Shown here in pieces: positions 46,739 to 59,427 of a DNA stretch of 64,000 nucleotides; position 1 is the first letter of the stretch, and each line of letters starts with the position of its first letter. The notes under the pieces were generated by a model. That model saw nothing but the letters and a program-made list of their open reading frames with translations. It was not told where the DNA came from and searched no databases. The DNA is from Tenebrio molitor (taxonomy: Eukaryota > Arthropoda > Insecta > Coleoptera > Tenebrionidae): NCBI RefSeq assembly GCF_963966145.1, contig NC_091052.1:17298001-17362000 (forward strand), in the 5' to 3' direction. A program made the position numbers and the translations under genes.

Positions 46739-48094
46739 CTATTTCTATCGCAGAAACTTGCACGTTTACAAAGGTGGTTCTATGCTAATTTTAGAACTTG
46801 TTACATCGACTTTTGTAAAAGTGAATCTGATTTTTGGTGTGTTTGAAGAAACTTGCTATATGTCAAGGTGACCAATGGCGTGCGTTTTCCAACAATACAT
46901 AATACGCTTCTACGACCAATACGGTAATTATAGAGCACAATTTTGATTGTTATCTTCTTAATTCGTCATAGTTATTATTGTCTTGACACGGACATTGTGG
47001 ACCGAATCCGGGATACGACGTAAACTAATTAGCTCGGCGGCAGTTCTTTTTTCCGATTTGCATATAATCTGAGGGATTAGACCAAAATCTGGCTTGTATT
47101 TAGAACTGTTCCGGGTTCAATAACACGAATAATTGGTTATCTCCTTGTTATTGTGATCTTGAAACGTAATATACCTGTTTGTAGATATAAATCCATTTGT
47201 GCTGTTATTCAACACAAGCTTCGATTTTTCCAAATTAATTGTTTCGGTGGAAATTATGTCGGGTGAAACACTCAGAAATTAATTACAGCTTAAAATTACC
47301 TCAATTTATAACAACTCGAGTCCCACTAAATACTGTAATTTCTTGATTGGAATTAACTACGCACCACATAAATCATCCGACGAAGAAAAATGTAAGCTCC
47401 GAGCTAAGCTCGACAATTCCTTTCGTTATTTACTTTCGACCTGCTGCTTTATCGGCTTTTTAATTACATCGTCGTATCTATTTACGCTTAAAAAGTATTC
47501 TTTTTCCGTCGTGATTTGCATCATTACACAAATACAACGAACCTTGATGAAGGTATTTGTATGCTGCACTACCAGTTTAAGTAATTAATCAATTTGGCAA
47601 CCTTGGTTCGATAACATAAATGTATTTTTTTCACAAATTCCTGAATACTTTTTATGTTAATTAAACACTGTTGCATTCCGTACGACCGAAAGTGAACGAT
47701 CATAAATTAAATGCAAATCTGATATTTGGTCCAATGAACTTTTTTTCAACCGACATGTTGTTGTTAGTTAACGCTGATGGCGTTTGCAGCACATTAAGAT
47801 AATTATATGTCATTTTGTTGAAAGGTTGTTAAAAAATTACGGGCTTGACCGCGATTATTTAAATGATTACGTGATTTCGATGGAAAACTTATCAGACAAT
47901 TGTTTCATAAACATCGACGATTGAGCGAATCTCGTAATAAATCAATTCGAATGAAGCATTCCTCAGAGTTCTCTATTTCAATTTTACCATCGTATTAACA
48001 TTTTTCTTTGAATATATTAACATGTAGCAGTAGCTTTACACATAAAAATCACTCCTTTCGCAATAAATAATTTAATAATTTAGATTAAGCAATT

Positions 48095-48275
48095 GGTATC
48101 GGGTGTTCATTTAAATTTCCCGTCAAAGTTGGCGTTGAAGAGTCGATTATGAACGCACCAGCGCACCACGGATTACGGATCAGCGGTTTAGATCTAATCC
48201 CACTTTTTGGGTTCCGTTCACAATCGACTCTTCAACGCCAACTTTGACGGAAAATTTAAATGAACACCCGATACC
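48095..48275. mobile_element. 181 bp MITE with ~60 bp TIRs
   Basis: ggtatcgggtgttcatttaa and its reverse complement bound the element, and the arms continue through gttgaagagtcgatt with one or two mismatches. If TA is the duplication, the ends are TCGGGTG...CACCCGA. The whole unit can fold into one hairpin. Confidence 0.85.
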
Positions 48276-50095
48276 TAACTCCATTTCATAAATAACATTT
48301 ATGTTGTTCACAAATTAATCTAGATGACGCTTTTTGATCGTCCTAGATTCAAATTAAATTTTTGGAATAATGTGTCACTTCCTAGGGCTAGGAGGCTGGA
48401 GGATATGCAAGTTTTTGTGTTCTGATTAGCTCTTCGAGTACAATGCATGTGTATAATAGCGGTCAAATGAAATGTATGCGTTGGGAGCTCCTTTACAATT
48501 CATTTTTATTGACTTTAAGACGTTTGAATAAATAGTTTCTATACGAAGGTGTTTACCATTTAAAATATTTATTGTTTGTAAATATTGGTTTGCAAATCTC
48601 TTTCTTTTGGAAGCTTTTACTTGGCGGGGAACTGACGGCGCCTAAAACTTTTTGAAGGATTAGTAGTAAAGGAGATGGGCCTTATAACGAAAGTTATTTG
48701 TAGAGGAATTTACTCGAGGATTCTTCACGAACTTCTCGAACTTGTAAAAATTCTTGTGGATTTTCTTTGTTCACGACCACAAACAAAGAAATTACTGTAA
48801 TTCCACAATGTAGATTTGCTCTATATACCTAGTGCGATTCGAGAGTGAAAAGTCGAAATATTTCGAAAAAAATGCGGGTCAGGGCCGAATCGATTTTATT
48901 CAGCGAATGTGGACTGACAAGCATATCAAGTAAATAATATTAAACAATCAAATTAACATATCGAACGGACTTGGTTGAACGAAAACAAGAGATAAAAACA
49001 ATCAAGGACTCGCCTAAGCATGGGTGTGGTGGCAACAGATTCATGCATTAGATTTGCTCCGACTTGTTGTCAACACCTTCTCTTTTATTACATAGAAAGG
49101 AACTGGGAAAATAAATGTTTTGCACTTTTCCACATTATGTAACGAAATCAAATTACACGAAAACCATCAAAGCTAAAAATTAATTATTCGGGCTGTGAGC
49201 GATTAGGTAAGCTCTTAATTGTTTATCAATCACGATTTTTATTGCGGTGCACACATGTTCCAGTAAAAAAATTGCAACAGACTTTTTCCTATGAGGCAAA
49301 CCGGATTAACGTTCATAAAATTACTTAATGTCGCATAACATTTTCCTTTTGTGTTACCGGTTTTTATACAAAAAAAAAAAATATGTATGTGTAACCAAGA
49401 GCTTTCACGGTGTAAGTACAAGATTGGGACAAACTTGGAACAGGGGAGCTTTATTACTACAAGTTTACAAATTAATAGTGAACCACTTTGTAACTAGTTT
49501 TCGAATTAGGCACAGACTACGGTCCTTAAAAAGCTCAACTATGTTAATGTTTAAAGTTGGGAAATTAGCAGATCGTAAAGTGTTAGGTAAGTAAGTGGTA
49601 GACGAGCATTGAGTGAAAAGTTAAAAAAGAAACGCTTTGAAATGGTAATTATTTCTTTGGTGGATTAGCGTGTAATAATGGATGTTGTAAAACTGATTAA
49701 ACCAGCACAAATTGTAATCAGTTTTACTGAAATTGTCTGGCTTACAATTAAACCCAGAACGTGGCGTGGGATAAACTGCAAGTTCTCTTTTTTGCTGCAA
49801 CACAAGTGAAAATTTGATATGGCAAATTATAAAAAAAAACTATCAAATCCGGGACGCTAGAAATGATTCGCAAATAAACGTAAACAATATCTTTTTGGAC
49901 AAAAATATAAAAAAAACAATCGAAAGGATCACATTACATTGTTTTTATAGAAACAAATGATTCCAAACGAAATTTAATTAACTACTTAATTTTTAATTAA
50001 AGGCTCATTTGTTTATATACGATGCTGGATGAGATGAAACTGGCGTAAACCAATTTTTCTAAAATTCTTCACATTTAAGTAGATTTCTCACCACC
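48276..50095. other. gene-less stretch
   Basis: AT-rich, with only short open frames lacking protein-like composition; no repeat pair found. Confidence 0.4.
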
Positions 50096-50410
50096 CTGAT
50101 TTGAGTCCAACAGATCTGGCAAGTTTCCTTTTGCGACTCGCGCCGTTTTTGTTCCCATTAATGCAGACCAAGAGCCGAATTAGTGAAAAATGCGGTGGCG
50201 GTGGATCGATTCGGCGGCGTATGAAGAGTGACATTTCAGTGGATGCCGTGAGATGTCAGCAGCCGGCGCAGGTCGAAAGCCGCAGCACTGTTGACGGTAG
50301 TTGATATCCTTGACAAGGACGTTAGTGCGGGCGGTTAGTGTTGTGTTGGCCCCCCCGTTGATGCCCCCCTTGTGCCCCCCCGATCTGTCTCTCTCTTCTA
50401 CCGTTCCAAG
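50096..50410. promoter_or_regulatory. GC/CpG-rich island in AT-rich DNA, possible promoter or first exon
   Basis: Base composition changes sharply here: many CG dinucleotides (for example tcggcggcgt), three C-runs in tandem (gccccccc near 50350-50382) and a ctctctctt stretch at about 50388, GAGA-like on the minus strand. A plus-strand frame from 50101 is open for 67 codons, but its protein resembles nothing I know. No downstream exon was found. Confidence 0.3.
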
Positions 50411-53400
50411 CTACTTCAGCTGAGCAATTCACATTCGATTTCTAATTCCAGCTTTCCTGAGGCCAGCATTCCAAATTGTTACAAAACATTAATAATGCAC
50501 AACGACTCTATACGAAATAACATATCTTAACACCGGTCGCATATATTTTTCTGAAACTGCATCGAATTGTGTGTGTTGAAAAAAAATTAGTAGACTGTGA
50601 CTGGATTCGGGGGCTTGCCAAATAAGCATCCGCAGAATTCGCTGGTGGGACCCGAATTTTTTTTCGGATTTTTGACGAAATTGAGTAACACCACGGTCGG
50701 TTGCGAATTGATTAATTTACAAAGAACGTGTAAAAACAAGCTCATTGAGATAGTGACATGCCATTAATAGAATCTGTACGATTGTTAATTACGACACAAA
50801 CAACATAATTGCATTTAATAAGAAATTTAAACATTTTCTTGTAATCGGGTTACGATTTGAAAGTAATCCACACGGTTAATGGCATCATTCAAGATGATAC
50901 GGCGAGGCCGTTGGGAGCATGCCGATTACATTGAACGATTATTACTTAATTGGGTACATTGGCTTATGCACTGATAAGTCACGTAGTACCGATTTTACCA
51001 TTTTTCTTTCTCAAAGGCACACCAAATTATTCAAATTTATGAAAGTAAATGTTTGTGAAGAAAATATTCACCTCGTAACTCACTAAATGTCAAGATATCA
51101 AAACAATATCTACCCAATTACTTTCCATTTTCTTTAGTTCTTCACGTTGCCATAATATCTAACGTAACGGTGCTAACAAAAACATAAAAAAGTCTTCGCC
51201 TGGTGCTAATAAAATAACCGGAACTAGTTCTAATTTATTAGATAAATGTGGGTTAACAGTATTTGCTCAATAATGGAAACGTTTATTTTTAAAACGTTCA
51301 TTGTTACATAATTTAAAAACGATCCCTGTCACCGATTCTAATTTTTTTCATTCTTCTGATAATAATCGGATTTTATCCAAACAAGATCTGTTAATCCGAC
51401 CTACTTAATAAATTATTAATACCAACAAAAGAGAACTTTGTTTGGTTGATTAATATCACAGAAACAATGACAGCTCCATTATCTGTAATTAATTGTTATT
51501 GTAAAACTACTTTGTATTTACGATACGTCTGTGGACATAATGAATTGAAAACACTCGAATCTGACTTTTCCACTAATACATTGGTGTTGCAAATGAAAAC
51601 ATTAAAATAAAACAACTTGAACATTACATAAAGAAAATATGGCCACGATGTCCAGTTCAAAGTAAAGTCAATTTTTTAATTAGACAGGATTATTCACGAG
51701 AGGGGTACTTCTGATTTTTTTTGCCGCAATCAACAATACCGATGGCACTAACTACTAAATCAAATATAATATTTCTTTTAAATTAGAAATCAAACTAAGT
51801 TGGATAGATTTGTTAGAAACGTCAGATTGACAGATAACCTATATTTAGCAAAATTCAACAAATAAATTAACAAATTAAGTTAATGACAAAGGTGTTCCAA
51901 TTGTCTTTCCACAATCTCCATAGATGAGAATCATGTCAGTCTTTTCGTCGTTATTGTAAAGATACATTTTTCGAATTGACAAAGATTTTGTGCTTTAATG
52001 TCAAAGATACAAAACTAAGAGCCATCGTGGATTCAGTTATAATTATGTATTTTCAAAATTTGAAATCAAGGAATTGTTGTAATGTGTATAATGGGTTGCG
52101 GCAAAAAGAAATTCAGACGCAGAACAACTGTTATGTTGCTATCTCTTTTCAATATAATGTAAAAGAAGCTATTGAATTCTTGTACGTATGTAGTAGTATG
52201 TACTGTATTAAGCCCGTCTCATTATGCATCTCGCTTTGGGATGTGCGATTAGAACAAGACGCGAGTTGTACGTTTATTACATTAACGACGTCAAATTTTT
52301 AGGTTAGGTTTTAACCACATTTGTGATAACTGATAATTTTGTTTAGTTTTACTTCCATCGTATGATGCCAACGAAAAGCTGCGCAGCAACTGGACAGATT
52401 CATTTGCAGAATTTGTAATTGCAAAAATAATACTGGAATCACGCAGATTTCTGAAAAGAACTGTTTTTTGTAAAACAAAATGAAAACGGAGGAATAAATT
52501 TACAGAAAAACTAAGAAACCACGAAAGAACACAATTCAAAATCTTAAAAATTGAAATTTGTAATAACATCTGTCTCAAGTTGCCAACATAAATTTCCATA
52601 TATTGGGGGCACCATGTACTGCTGTCAAATGTCAAAAGCAGACGCAGGTCTTGATTCGGACTAAGCTCATCGGATTATAATTTAAAAATGGGCTGTAAAT
52701 ATTATTTTCCCCTCCATATCCCAGACACTTACATTTAAAATAACAAAGGTGACACAAAACATTGCCTTGTGGCGTAGGTGGCAGTTGAGTCATGCTTTTT
52801 AATTGTTCTAACAGCAGACAAGACATATACTAAATAACTAAGAATAAGATGGCCTCCTGATACGATTAGAAAGATTTTTTTACATGAAATTATACATTCA
52901 GCTAAGGTTGCGACCATCAGCAAGGTCCAGTGCGCAAGTAATCGGTGTTATTATGTCAATACGGTGATTTTTTTGACGGGCATTACACTTTTATCCATAT
53001 ATTTAAAGTTGACACAGTAAGGTTGTTGTAATTTATATTTTTTCGTTGTGTGGTTAATTAAAGTCGTTCTCGTTAATTGTTCATAAATCATTTTAGAACT
53101 TTTCTCATGTGTAATTTGTAAGAGCCGTCAAATTGAGGGACACAAGAAACTCACTTTTGAAAATCACAAGTGTGGCGAATGCGATAAAAATTAATCAAAA
53201 AACAAACAACATGTAATGATAGTGCAAGCGGAAGTGATAGATCATGTAAACCTTTCAAAACTGGAAAGGGAAGAAAGCGTCCCAAGTCTTGTGATAAATC
53301 CTTTTCGGTTGGGATAATTACGAAACTTCTCGACTTACAGCAAAGTACAACAAATTTCCGACCTTGGAAATACAAAGTAATTAAGTCAGCACAGTCAAAA

Positions 53401-54365
53401 TGGCGAATTAAACCCTTTTGTTAGATAATCATCACGCTCAAGTATTCCAACCCCACAACGTGTTTACTCGAGCATCAGAAATTCAATCTGAAATCTTGAG
53501 AAAGTTTGATTGGCCGCATCTGCCATCATTATAAACTTTATATTGGTCGCAACATTTCCACCTCCCGCAAGCATTTTTTCTTGTGTTTGTTACAGTTTAA
53601 GTCCGTAGACGCGTTACTTAATCGTGATGAAAAAAAAAGCCGCGACCTTGTCGAAAATCCGCAACGGACGCGACCAACGGCCTTGCTGGGCCGACTCGTG
53701 TAATAACATTTTGTTATTAATAAACCGAAGTATCTATTATTACAAATTGTCAGACGTGTTGCTTTCCTTTCACCGAGTGCGATTATTTGAAGGGCGATTT
53801 TGCACGATGCCCTGGGCAACAACGGGACAATCTCTTCCAAAGAATCGCTGATGGAAATAAATAAAAAACCATTTCTGCCAAGTCAGAACAGCATGAATTA
53901 TAAAAATGAATTGGCTGATTATTTTCGGATTAGATGATTAGTTTTTGTCACTTTTTAGAAGCTGACTTAACTGTTACTTCCTCACGACTTGTGCCAAACT
54001 GCAACAATAGAAAGAGCAACCGGTCATGATACAGTTGCCAGAGAGCAATGCCATGTAAGTCACCAAAAAGAGAAAGGAGACAAATTAAATTATGGAAAAC
54101 CAATGCCCCCAGGGATCTTGTGCTAGGTTCTCCCGTTTCTTCTCGGTGGCCTGTCTTAACGTCTGTCTCAGTAGCAGATCTTACCGATGGAAACCCAAAA
54201 TAAATTGATCTTGGAATACTCAAAGGGCCTAAATACTGGTAAACTGATTTGAAACGTAAATTTAAAACTTTATAGGAACATCTCGCTCCTCGGCATGATT
54301 AATGCTTCGATAAATATTCATTTTTGATTTTTATTTTATTAGGTCTGAGGAAAAGAGGTTAAAAA
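50411..54365. other. gene-less stretch
   Basis: AT-rich sequence with scattered short open frames, none convincing, and no structured repeat that I could pair. Confidence 0.4.
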
Positions 54366-54369
54366 AAAG

Positions 54370-55017
54370 AGTGTGTGCTTAAGACTGCACGACAGAAGTA
54401 AAAACTTCTATAATGCTCGTTACTGATTTTAAGTATGTAATATGTATTCTATAAATTATATTATTATGGATGATAGTACATACTTCGAAGAATAAGGAGC
54501 AAGGCATAAATAATTAATATTGTTTAAATCCAATGCTGTTTTTAAATAAACATCAAAAATCTGTATTTTTTAATAGAAATTAGAAACTGCAAATACGTCC
54601 GCTTTTAGAGGTACACTCTGGCAAAATTTGTGAGGTTAGGTTTGGATGTTTAAGTTTTATTTTCTTGACGATGATATTGAACACAACACAAGTTTTCATA
54701 GCAATTTTTGCACATTTTGCTACACAAATTTTCCAATTGAAGAATTGTTGAAGCCAGATAATTGAGAATTACGTATTAAATCCTACATTCATCTGTAAAC
54801 TTACAATATTTGTCGTGTCTTTATCGTTTATATTATATAAAACTATACAGGGTATTTCACGAATGATAATGAGCCTGACGGAATAATAAATTCAACCCAC
54901 AATACATTTTCAAAAAAAGCCGGACATTTTAATGTCAGTAGCCAGCTTTTTTCGGAAATATAGTGTGGGTTGCATTTTAAATTAAGTCAGGCTTATTATC
55001 ACTTGTGAAATATCCTG
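54370..55017. repeat. dispersed repeat, copy 1, ending in a 170 bp MITE
   Basis: Matches 59428-60475 in inverted orientation (for example aaggcataaataattaatat and acaatatttgtcgtgtcttt). The last 170 bp (54848-55017) is a TA-flanked MITE with ends cagggtatttcacgaatgat and (reverse complement) caggatatttcacaagtgat. Confidence 0.85.
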
Positions 55018-55229
55018 TATATATATACAGTTACTCCTGCAGCTCTGCACTGGGGTCAGTCAGGTCACAACACAATTATCACTGAAAATTGAAAACTGAC
55101 AAGTGACGCACAGTTGATTGTTTTTCGCTCGCTCCGAAAAAATCTCGACTCCCATGATTTTAGCTTGCCGTGTCGTTCTGCGAACGATTTGCGCTGATCT
55201 GCGAACGATTTTCGCTTGTGCTGCGTTAC

Positions 55230-55312
55230 GATTCTACCGTGTCGCATGAAACTAATTCACTGCCCGGGAATAAAATGTATGTAGTGCGCCTAAAGAAGTT
55301 TTCACTTCAAAA
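55230..55312. repeat. inverted partner of 57190-57290
   Basis: Read in reverse complement, this contains gaagtgaaaacttctttagg and gtgaattagtttca, both also found in that order at 57195-57265. Its function is unknown. 55313-57189 contains nothing else recognised. Confidence 0.6.
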
Positions 55313-57189
55313 ATGAAAAGTTCTAAATTGGCACTCCAAGTTAAAACTTGTTTTGTCTTTTAATTTAATAATTTGACACAGTTGATGATGCAACACAAAA
55401 TGTAGTTTAATAAAATTCTCTTTGATGATTATAATGATTATTGGAGAATTGAGATCTTTGAATCGGTGATAATCCACATCGTCGATGGTTAATTGCAGAT
55501 AATAAATTCCTAACAATTAGTCGGTAATTGTACGTCTAGAATAATTACATGAAAGACTGTTGTTTAGACGTGTGTGGTAGATTATTAAACACGTCACACA
55601 TTATGACTGGTTGCTTTATTGATCGATTCCTGCCAACTGAAAGGATAAAAGCGTCGAGGCACTCTTTTTGAAAATAAAAGAATCGTGTACTTCACACGCT
55701 TGTAAATTAGTCAGAAGACAGTAATGTTATGGAATTTAGCTTTGTGTAATAACAATTTTCTAGTTGGCAAGGTATTCACAAAGGCAAACCATCCACGTTG
55801 CAAAACTACTCATCATTCATTAAACTGGGTTAATTGCTTCATCAGTTTCTTAAACCTTGAAATTTTCGAATATACTCTCTATAATGGAACGATCTGACAT
55901 TTGCGAATACTGCACTATGCCAATCATCCTAATTTTGTTTTCGTTGGAACGGCTTCGGTTTTTTTGTGTTAGATTTTGTAATGTGAGCGGTATTTAATTA
56001 TTGTTATTGCACGAATAGCCATCGTTAATGATTTCTGCATACAAAACGGGACTGATTTGTTGCAATTAGTAGCAAGGTAATGTGTCTTGGCCGATGTTTT
56101 ATTACTTTCGTGTACTGCAAAAGCGATTTGTTTTGAATATCAATATATTGACACCTGCTTTGTGTCATCTGTGACGATTTATGAGCAAATGACCTTTGTT
56201 GCAAAATTTCCCTAATTATTAAAGAAAGCTCGTGTTCAGTTTATTCGTTCAAAATCCAAGGCTCATCACCACTTAACCTTTCGAGTCCTACTTCTATGAA
56301 AAGCGGAAGAAAACAATTCACCCTCTTGAAAGGGTAGCAAATTAAAAGAGACAATAGCATTTCAGGTGGATCCTTTCTTATCCCGTTATGATCTCTTCAA
56401 GACCCTTCAGCTCCTTTGACGGCGACTTTTCTAATTTATTAAAACAATTCTTGGTTAAATGTTGTTAAACAAGAAATAATTTGCGGTGTTACGCAGCAGC
56501 TCTTGTTTCAGATTTTTAACGAGTCTTGCAAAGAATGTTTCAGGAAAAAAACACAAACCTCAAGATCCGGCTGGAGTTAATAGCCATTGCAGGAAAGGCG
56601 CTGCCGCAAATTTTTTGCAACGAAGGATTCTATCCGCACTATCGCACTAGCAAGAAAGGTCAGTTTGAGTTTACTCAGAACAAACACAATTTCTCAGCGA
56701 AAAGTTATTGAGAAGGTCGTTAGTGAACCGTAGATGCATTTTGTGGAAAAAATCGCATCACATACGCGAATGAACACGGGTTTAGCGTAAGAGCAGAAAG
56801 GAAAATACCCTACTTTTCACACCTTCAGACTAGACAAGCAAAGTTGCGTCATAAACGTAAAATCTGCATAAAATCGGTAATAAAAACTTTGTGTTGTATG
56901 AAAAGTCGGAAATTTTACAACCCGCGAAGACTGAGGTTTCCAAGATAATTTCGTACGTTGTTAATTAGGTGTTTTTGTTAAACAAACAAGTCGGCAATAA
57001 ATTAGAAAAACGTCAGTTACGATTTACGTGATCTGAAAGTAACTCGCTAATCTGCGATAACATCGATATCCTTTTATAGGCGGAAATGCAACGTAACAAT
57101 TTCTCTCTCATTTCTGTCAAGTTTGTACGTCCAAACTTATGTTGCGATGTGATTCGAAATACCGGGTGTTCTCGCGAAAAATTCGGAAG

Positions 57190-57290
57190 TTTTTTCTTGA
57201 AGTGAAAACTTCTTTAGGCGCACCGCGACATTACTACCCGGTCGGTGAATTAGTTTCACCGTCACGCGTCACACGTCATGTCACACGCTC
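57190..57290. repeat. inverted partner of 55230-55312
   Basis: ttgaagtgaaaacttcttta, gcgca and gtgaattagtttca occur in the same order as in the reverse complement of 55230-55312. Confidence 0.6.
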
Positions 57291-57661
57291 TGAGGTGAAA
57301 GGCTCATTTGAGTAAGTTCGAGTGAACAAGAAACTGTCAGATTTTGAGTGGAGATTTTAATATCGATTTCTCGACGATAAAGTCAAAGTCCTTAATTGAT
57401 TTTTTAAAAACAGTGTTGAATTTAAATATCTACTTATCATGGAAAATGCAACACACAGAAATAGTGAATGTTTTTTGATGAAACTTGATACTTGGTAAAA
57501 GATAAAATGATGATAAATCGAAAGAAATACCTGAAGAAAATACCCGTATCTTATTTTAGATTATTCTTATCCGAACATGCATTTCTTTTTATTCTTGACG
57601 ATCAGTTATCAGTCACTTATCATCAATAACTTTCGTATATCGCAGCATTTAAAGCTATACT

Positions 57662-57835
57662 ATGCCTCCAGTAGGAAGACGGGCCCATTAGCAGCACGCA
57701 ACTCAATTTGAAAGAGGCCGCATTATCGGAATGCGAGAAGCAGTACTTTCGCTCATCGTGTGGGACGAAATGTGGCCACTGTGTTACGGTGTTGTCGTGC
57801 CTGGTTTGAAGACCAATGTTACTGAAACACTCACC
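57662..57835 (+). pseudogene. Tc1-like transposase N-terminal scrap
   Basis: ATGCCTCCAGTAGG followed by a stop, then TQFERGRIIGMREA, matches the start of the Tc1-like transposase at 33991 (LTPFERGRIVGMHEAG). The helix-turn-helix is truncated after about 35 codons. Confidence 0.72.
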
Positions 57836-57920
57836 GTTTTATCTTAGTTATAGCCCAATTATTTTACAAAGTTTAATCAAAATATGCTATTTCTGGGTGT
57901 TGTATTTTCCATAATAAGTA

Positions 57921-59084
57921 GGGGAGACCGGGGCAAGTTGATACGCGGGCAAGTTGATACAGTGCTATTTAAGAGATGGAGCGCATGCGCTGGTTTGTCA
58001 GCGTGTCAGAGCTTGTTCCTCTTGGTCTTATCTGTACTCACACGTGTTGTTGGAGAAATAGCAGTAACTACTAAAAAGTTAAGCAAATAAATCGGTTTTT
58101 AGTAGTGAAAAGTAAATATTTGTGTTGCTGTTTGAAGTTCCACAGGACCTTTGTTTCATCCTCTAGATATTTCGTCGTATAGGCATCTTGTTAAAGCCTT
58201 CAAAGGTAAGGAATTCTTGTTGTTGTCAGATATCTCTTTGCTTTGTTTTTGAGTCAATGGCGACTTAAGCGTAAAGGTGTCGTTTGGGGTAAGTAGATAC
58301 ATTATGATTGAGGCACGTTGATACACTGTATTAACTTACCCCAAGTACTTTTTCTTGCATGTTTTCTTGTTTTAGATAATGGTTCGCAACTACAAAAAGA
58401 AGACCAAGCGAGGTGAAATATCGCAACAAAGATTTGAAAGAGCATATGCCGACATTAAAGAAGGTATCCTGTCATTGAGAGAAGCTGCCAGAACCTACGA
58501 AATCGACAAGATGACCTTGTTTAGATACAAAAAGAAAAAAGAAACAAATCCAGAGGTTCGAATAGGTTATGCTAAACATCGACAAATACTTAATGATAAA
58601 TTGGAACTTCAGCTGAAAGAGGGTGAAAAAAAGTTGGATAAATCATTGGGTCTTGAAAATCAAGAAGTTAGTAAAAATAACAGTGGAAAGACAAATAAAG
58701 GTAAAAATATTGACAAAGAATCGCAAAAGAAGAAAAAAAGAGCACCGAGACATGTGGGGAAAGATGATGAAACAAGCACGGAAGAAGATTGCTTATGTTT
58801 AATGTGTCTCGAGCCATATTCAGCATCAAAACCTGGGGCAAAATGGATTAAATGCATATTATGTGGTAAGTGGGCTCATCTAGACTGTGGATATGACAGT
58901 CTCACATACATGTGTATTAACTGCGAATCAGGTGAGGAAGGTTCAGAAGACGAGGAGAAGTGATGTATTTCTATAAATAAAATTCATAATTATTACTTTT
59001 GTATAATAAAATAAATTTTGTTCAAGTTCTTTCTTATTGTATCATTTTACCCCATACCAGTATCAATATGCCCCAGACTGGGGC
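57921..59084 (+). mobile_element. pogo-like element, non-autonomous, with one intact ORF
   Basis: The left end ggggagaccggggcaagttg and the right end, whose reverse complement reads ccccagtctggggcatattg, each continue into atac. Subterminal repeats of the type aagttgatac recur at about 57934, 57950, 58290 and 58310, likely transposase-binding sites. The element encodes the HTH-psq plus zinc-finger protein at 58379-58963. Confidence 0.7.
58379..58963 (+). CDS. pogo-derived protein: HTH_psq plus PHD-like finger, DDE domain missing
   Basis: An intact 194-residue ORF. Residues ~15-52 form a Pipsqueak-type helix-turn-helix (RAYADIKEGILSLREAAR, TYEIDKMTLFRYKK). Residues ~55-137 are a Lys-rich linker. 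Residues 140-182 are a Cys4-His-Cys3 finger (C140, C143, C159, C162, H167, C170, C179, C182) with KCILCGKWAHLDC, as found at the C-terminus of insect pogo-type transposases. The ~200-residue DDE catalytic core that should lie between is absent without breaking the frame. It would bind DNA but could not cut it. The acidic tail ends in EEGSEDEEK. It may be a self-regulator, a MITE driver remnant or a domestication candidate. Confidence 0.75.
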   Translation: MVRNYKKKTKRGEISQQRFERAYADIKEGILSLREAARTYEIDKMTLFRYKKKKETNPEVRIGYAKHRQILNDKLELQLKEGEKKLDKSLGLENQEVSKNNSGKTNKGKNIDKESQKKKKRAPRHVGKDDETSTEEDCLCLMCLEPYSASKPGAKWIKCILCGKWAHLDCGYDSLTYMCINCESGEEGSEDEEK

Positions 59085-59427
59085 GAATTGAGACATTCTG
59101 TCCTAAATTAAATTAAATTTTTGAAGTAAAATTTGTCATTTTCTCAAAAAAAAAATTGTTATGTAAGGTACCAATTTTTTTGATTCATCTTTTAGGTAGT
59201 AAGAAGGTCTATCAGAAAGAGGACAAAAAAGGAGGGGTTGTCATTTAAAAAAATTGGTGATGACGTAATAGCTCAAAAATGGCTAACGTCATGAACAAGT
59301 GAAGCAACTTAAAATAAGCACTATGAGAAATAAAAATTGACCTGTTTCAGCGTTTTCGACAAATGTCATTAGTTTTGAAATTACTGAATTTATTCCATAA
59401 TTAGTTTCCACACTGTATATAACTATA

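Noticed and set aside
50085..50140. SHHPDLSPTDLA reading as a transposase catalytic tail
   Set aside because: Only a dozen residues with a loose match to SPDL.P.D; no other part of a transposase nearby.
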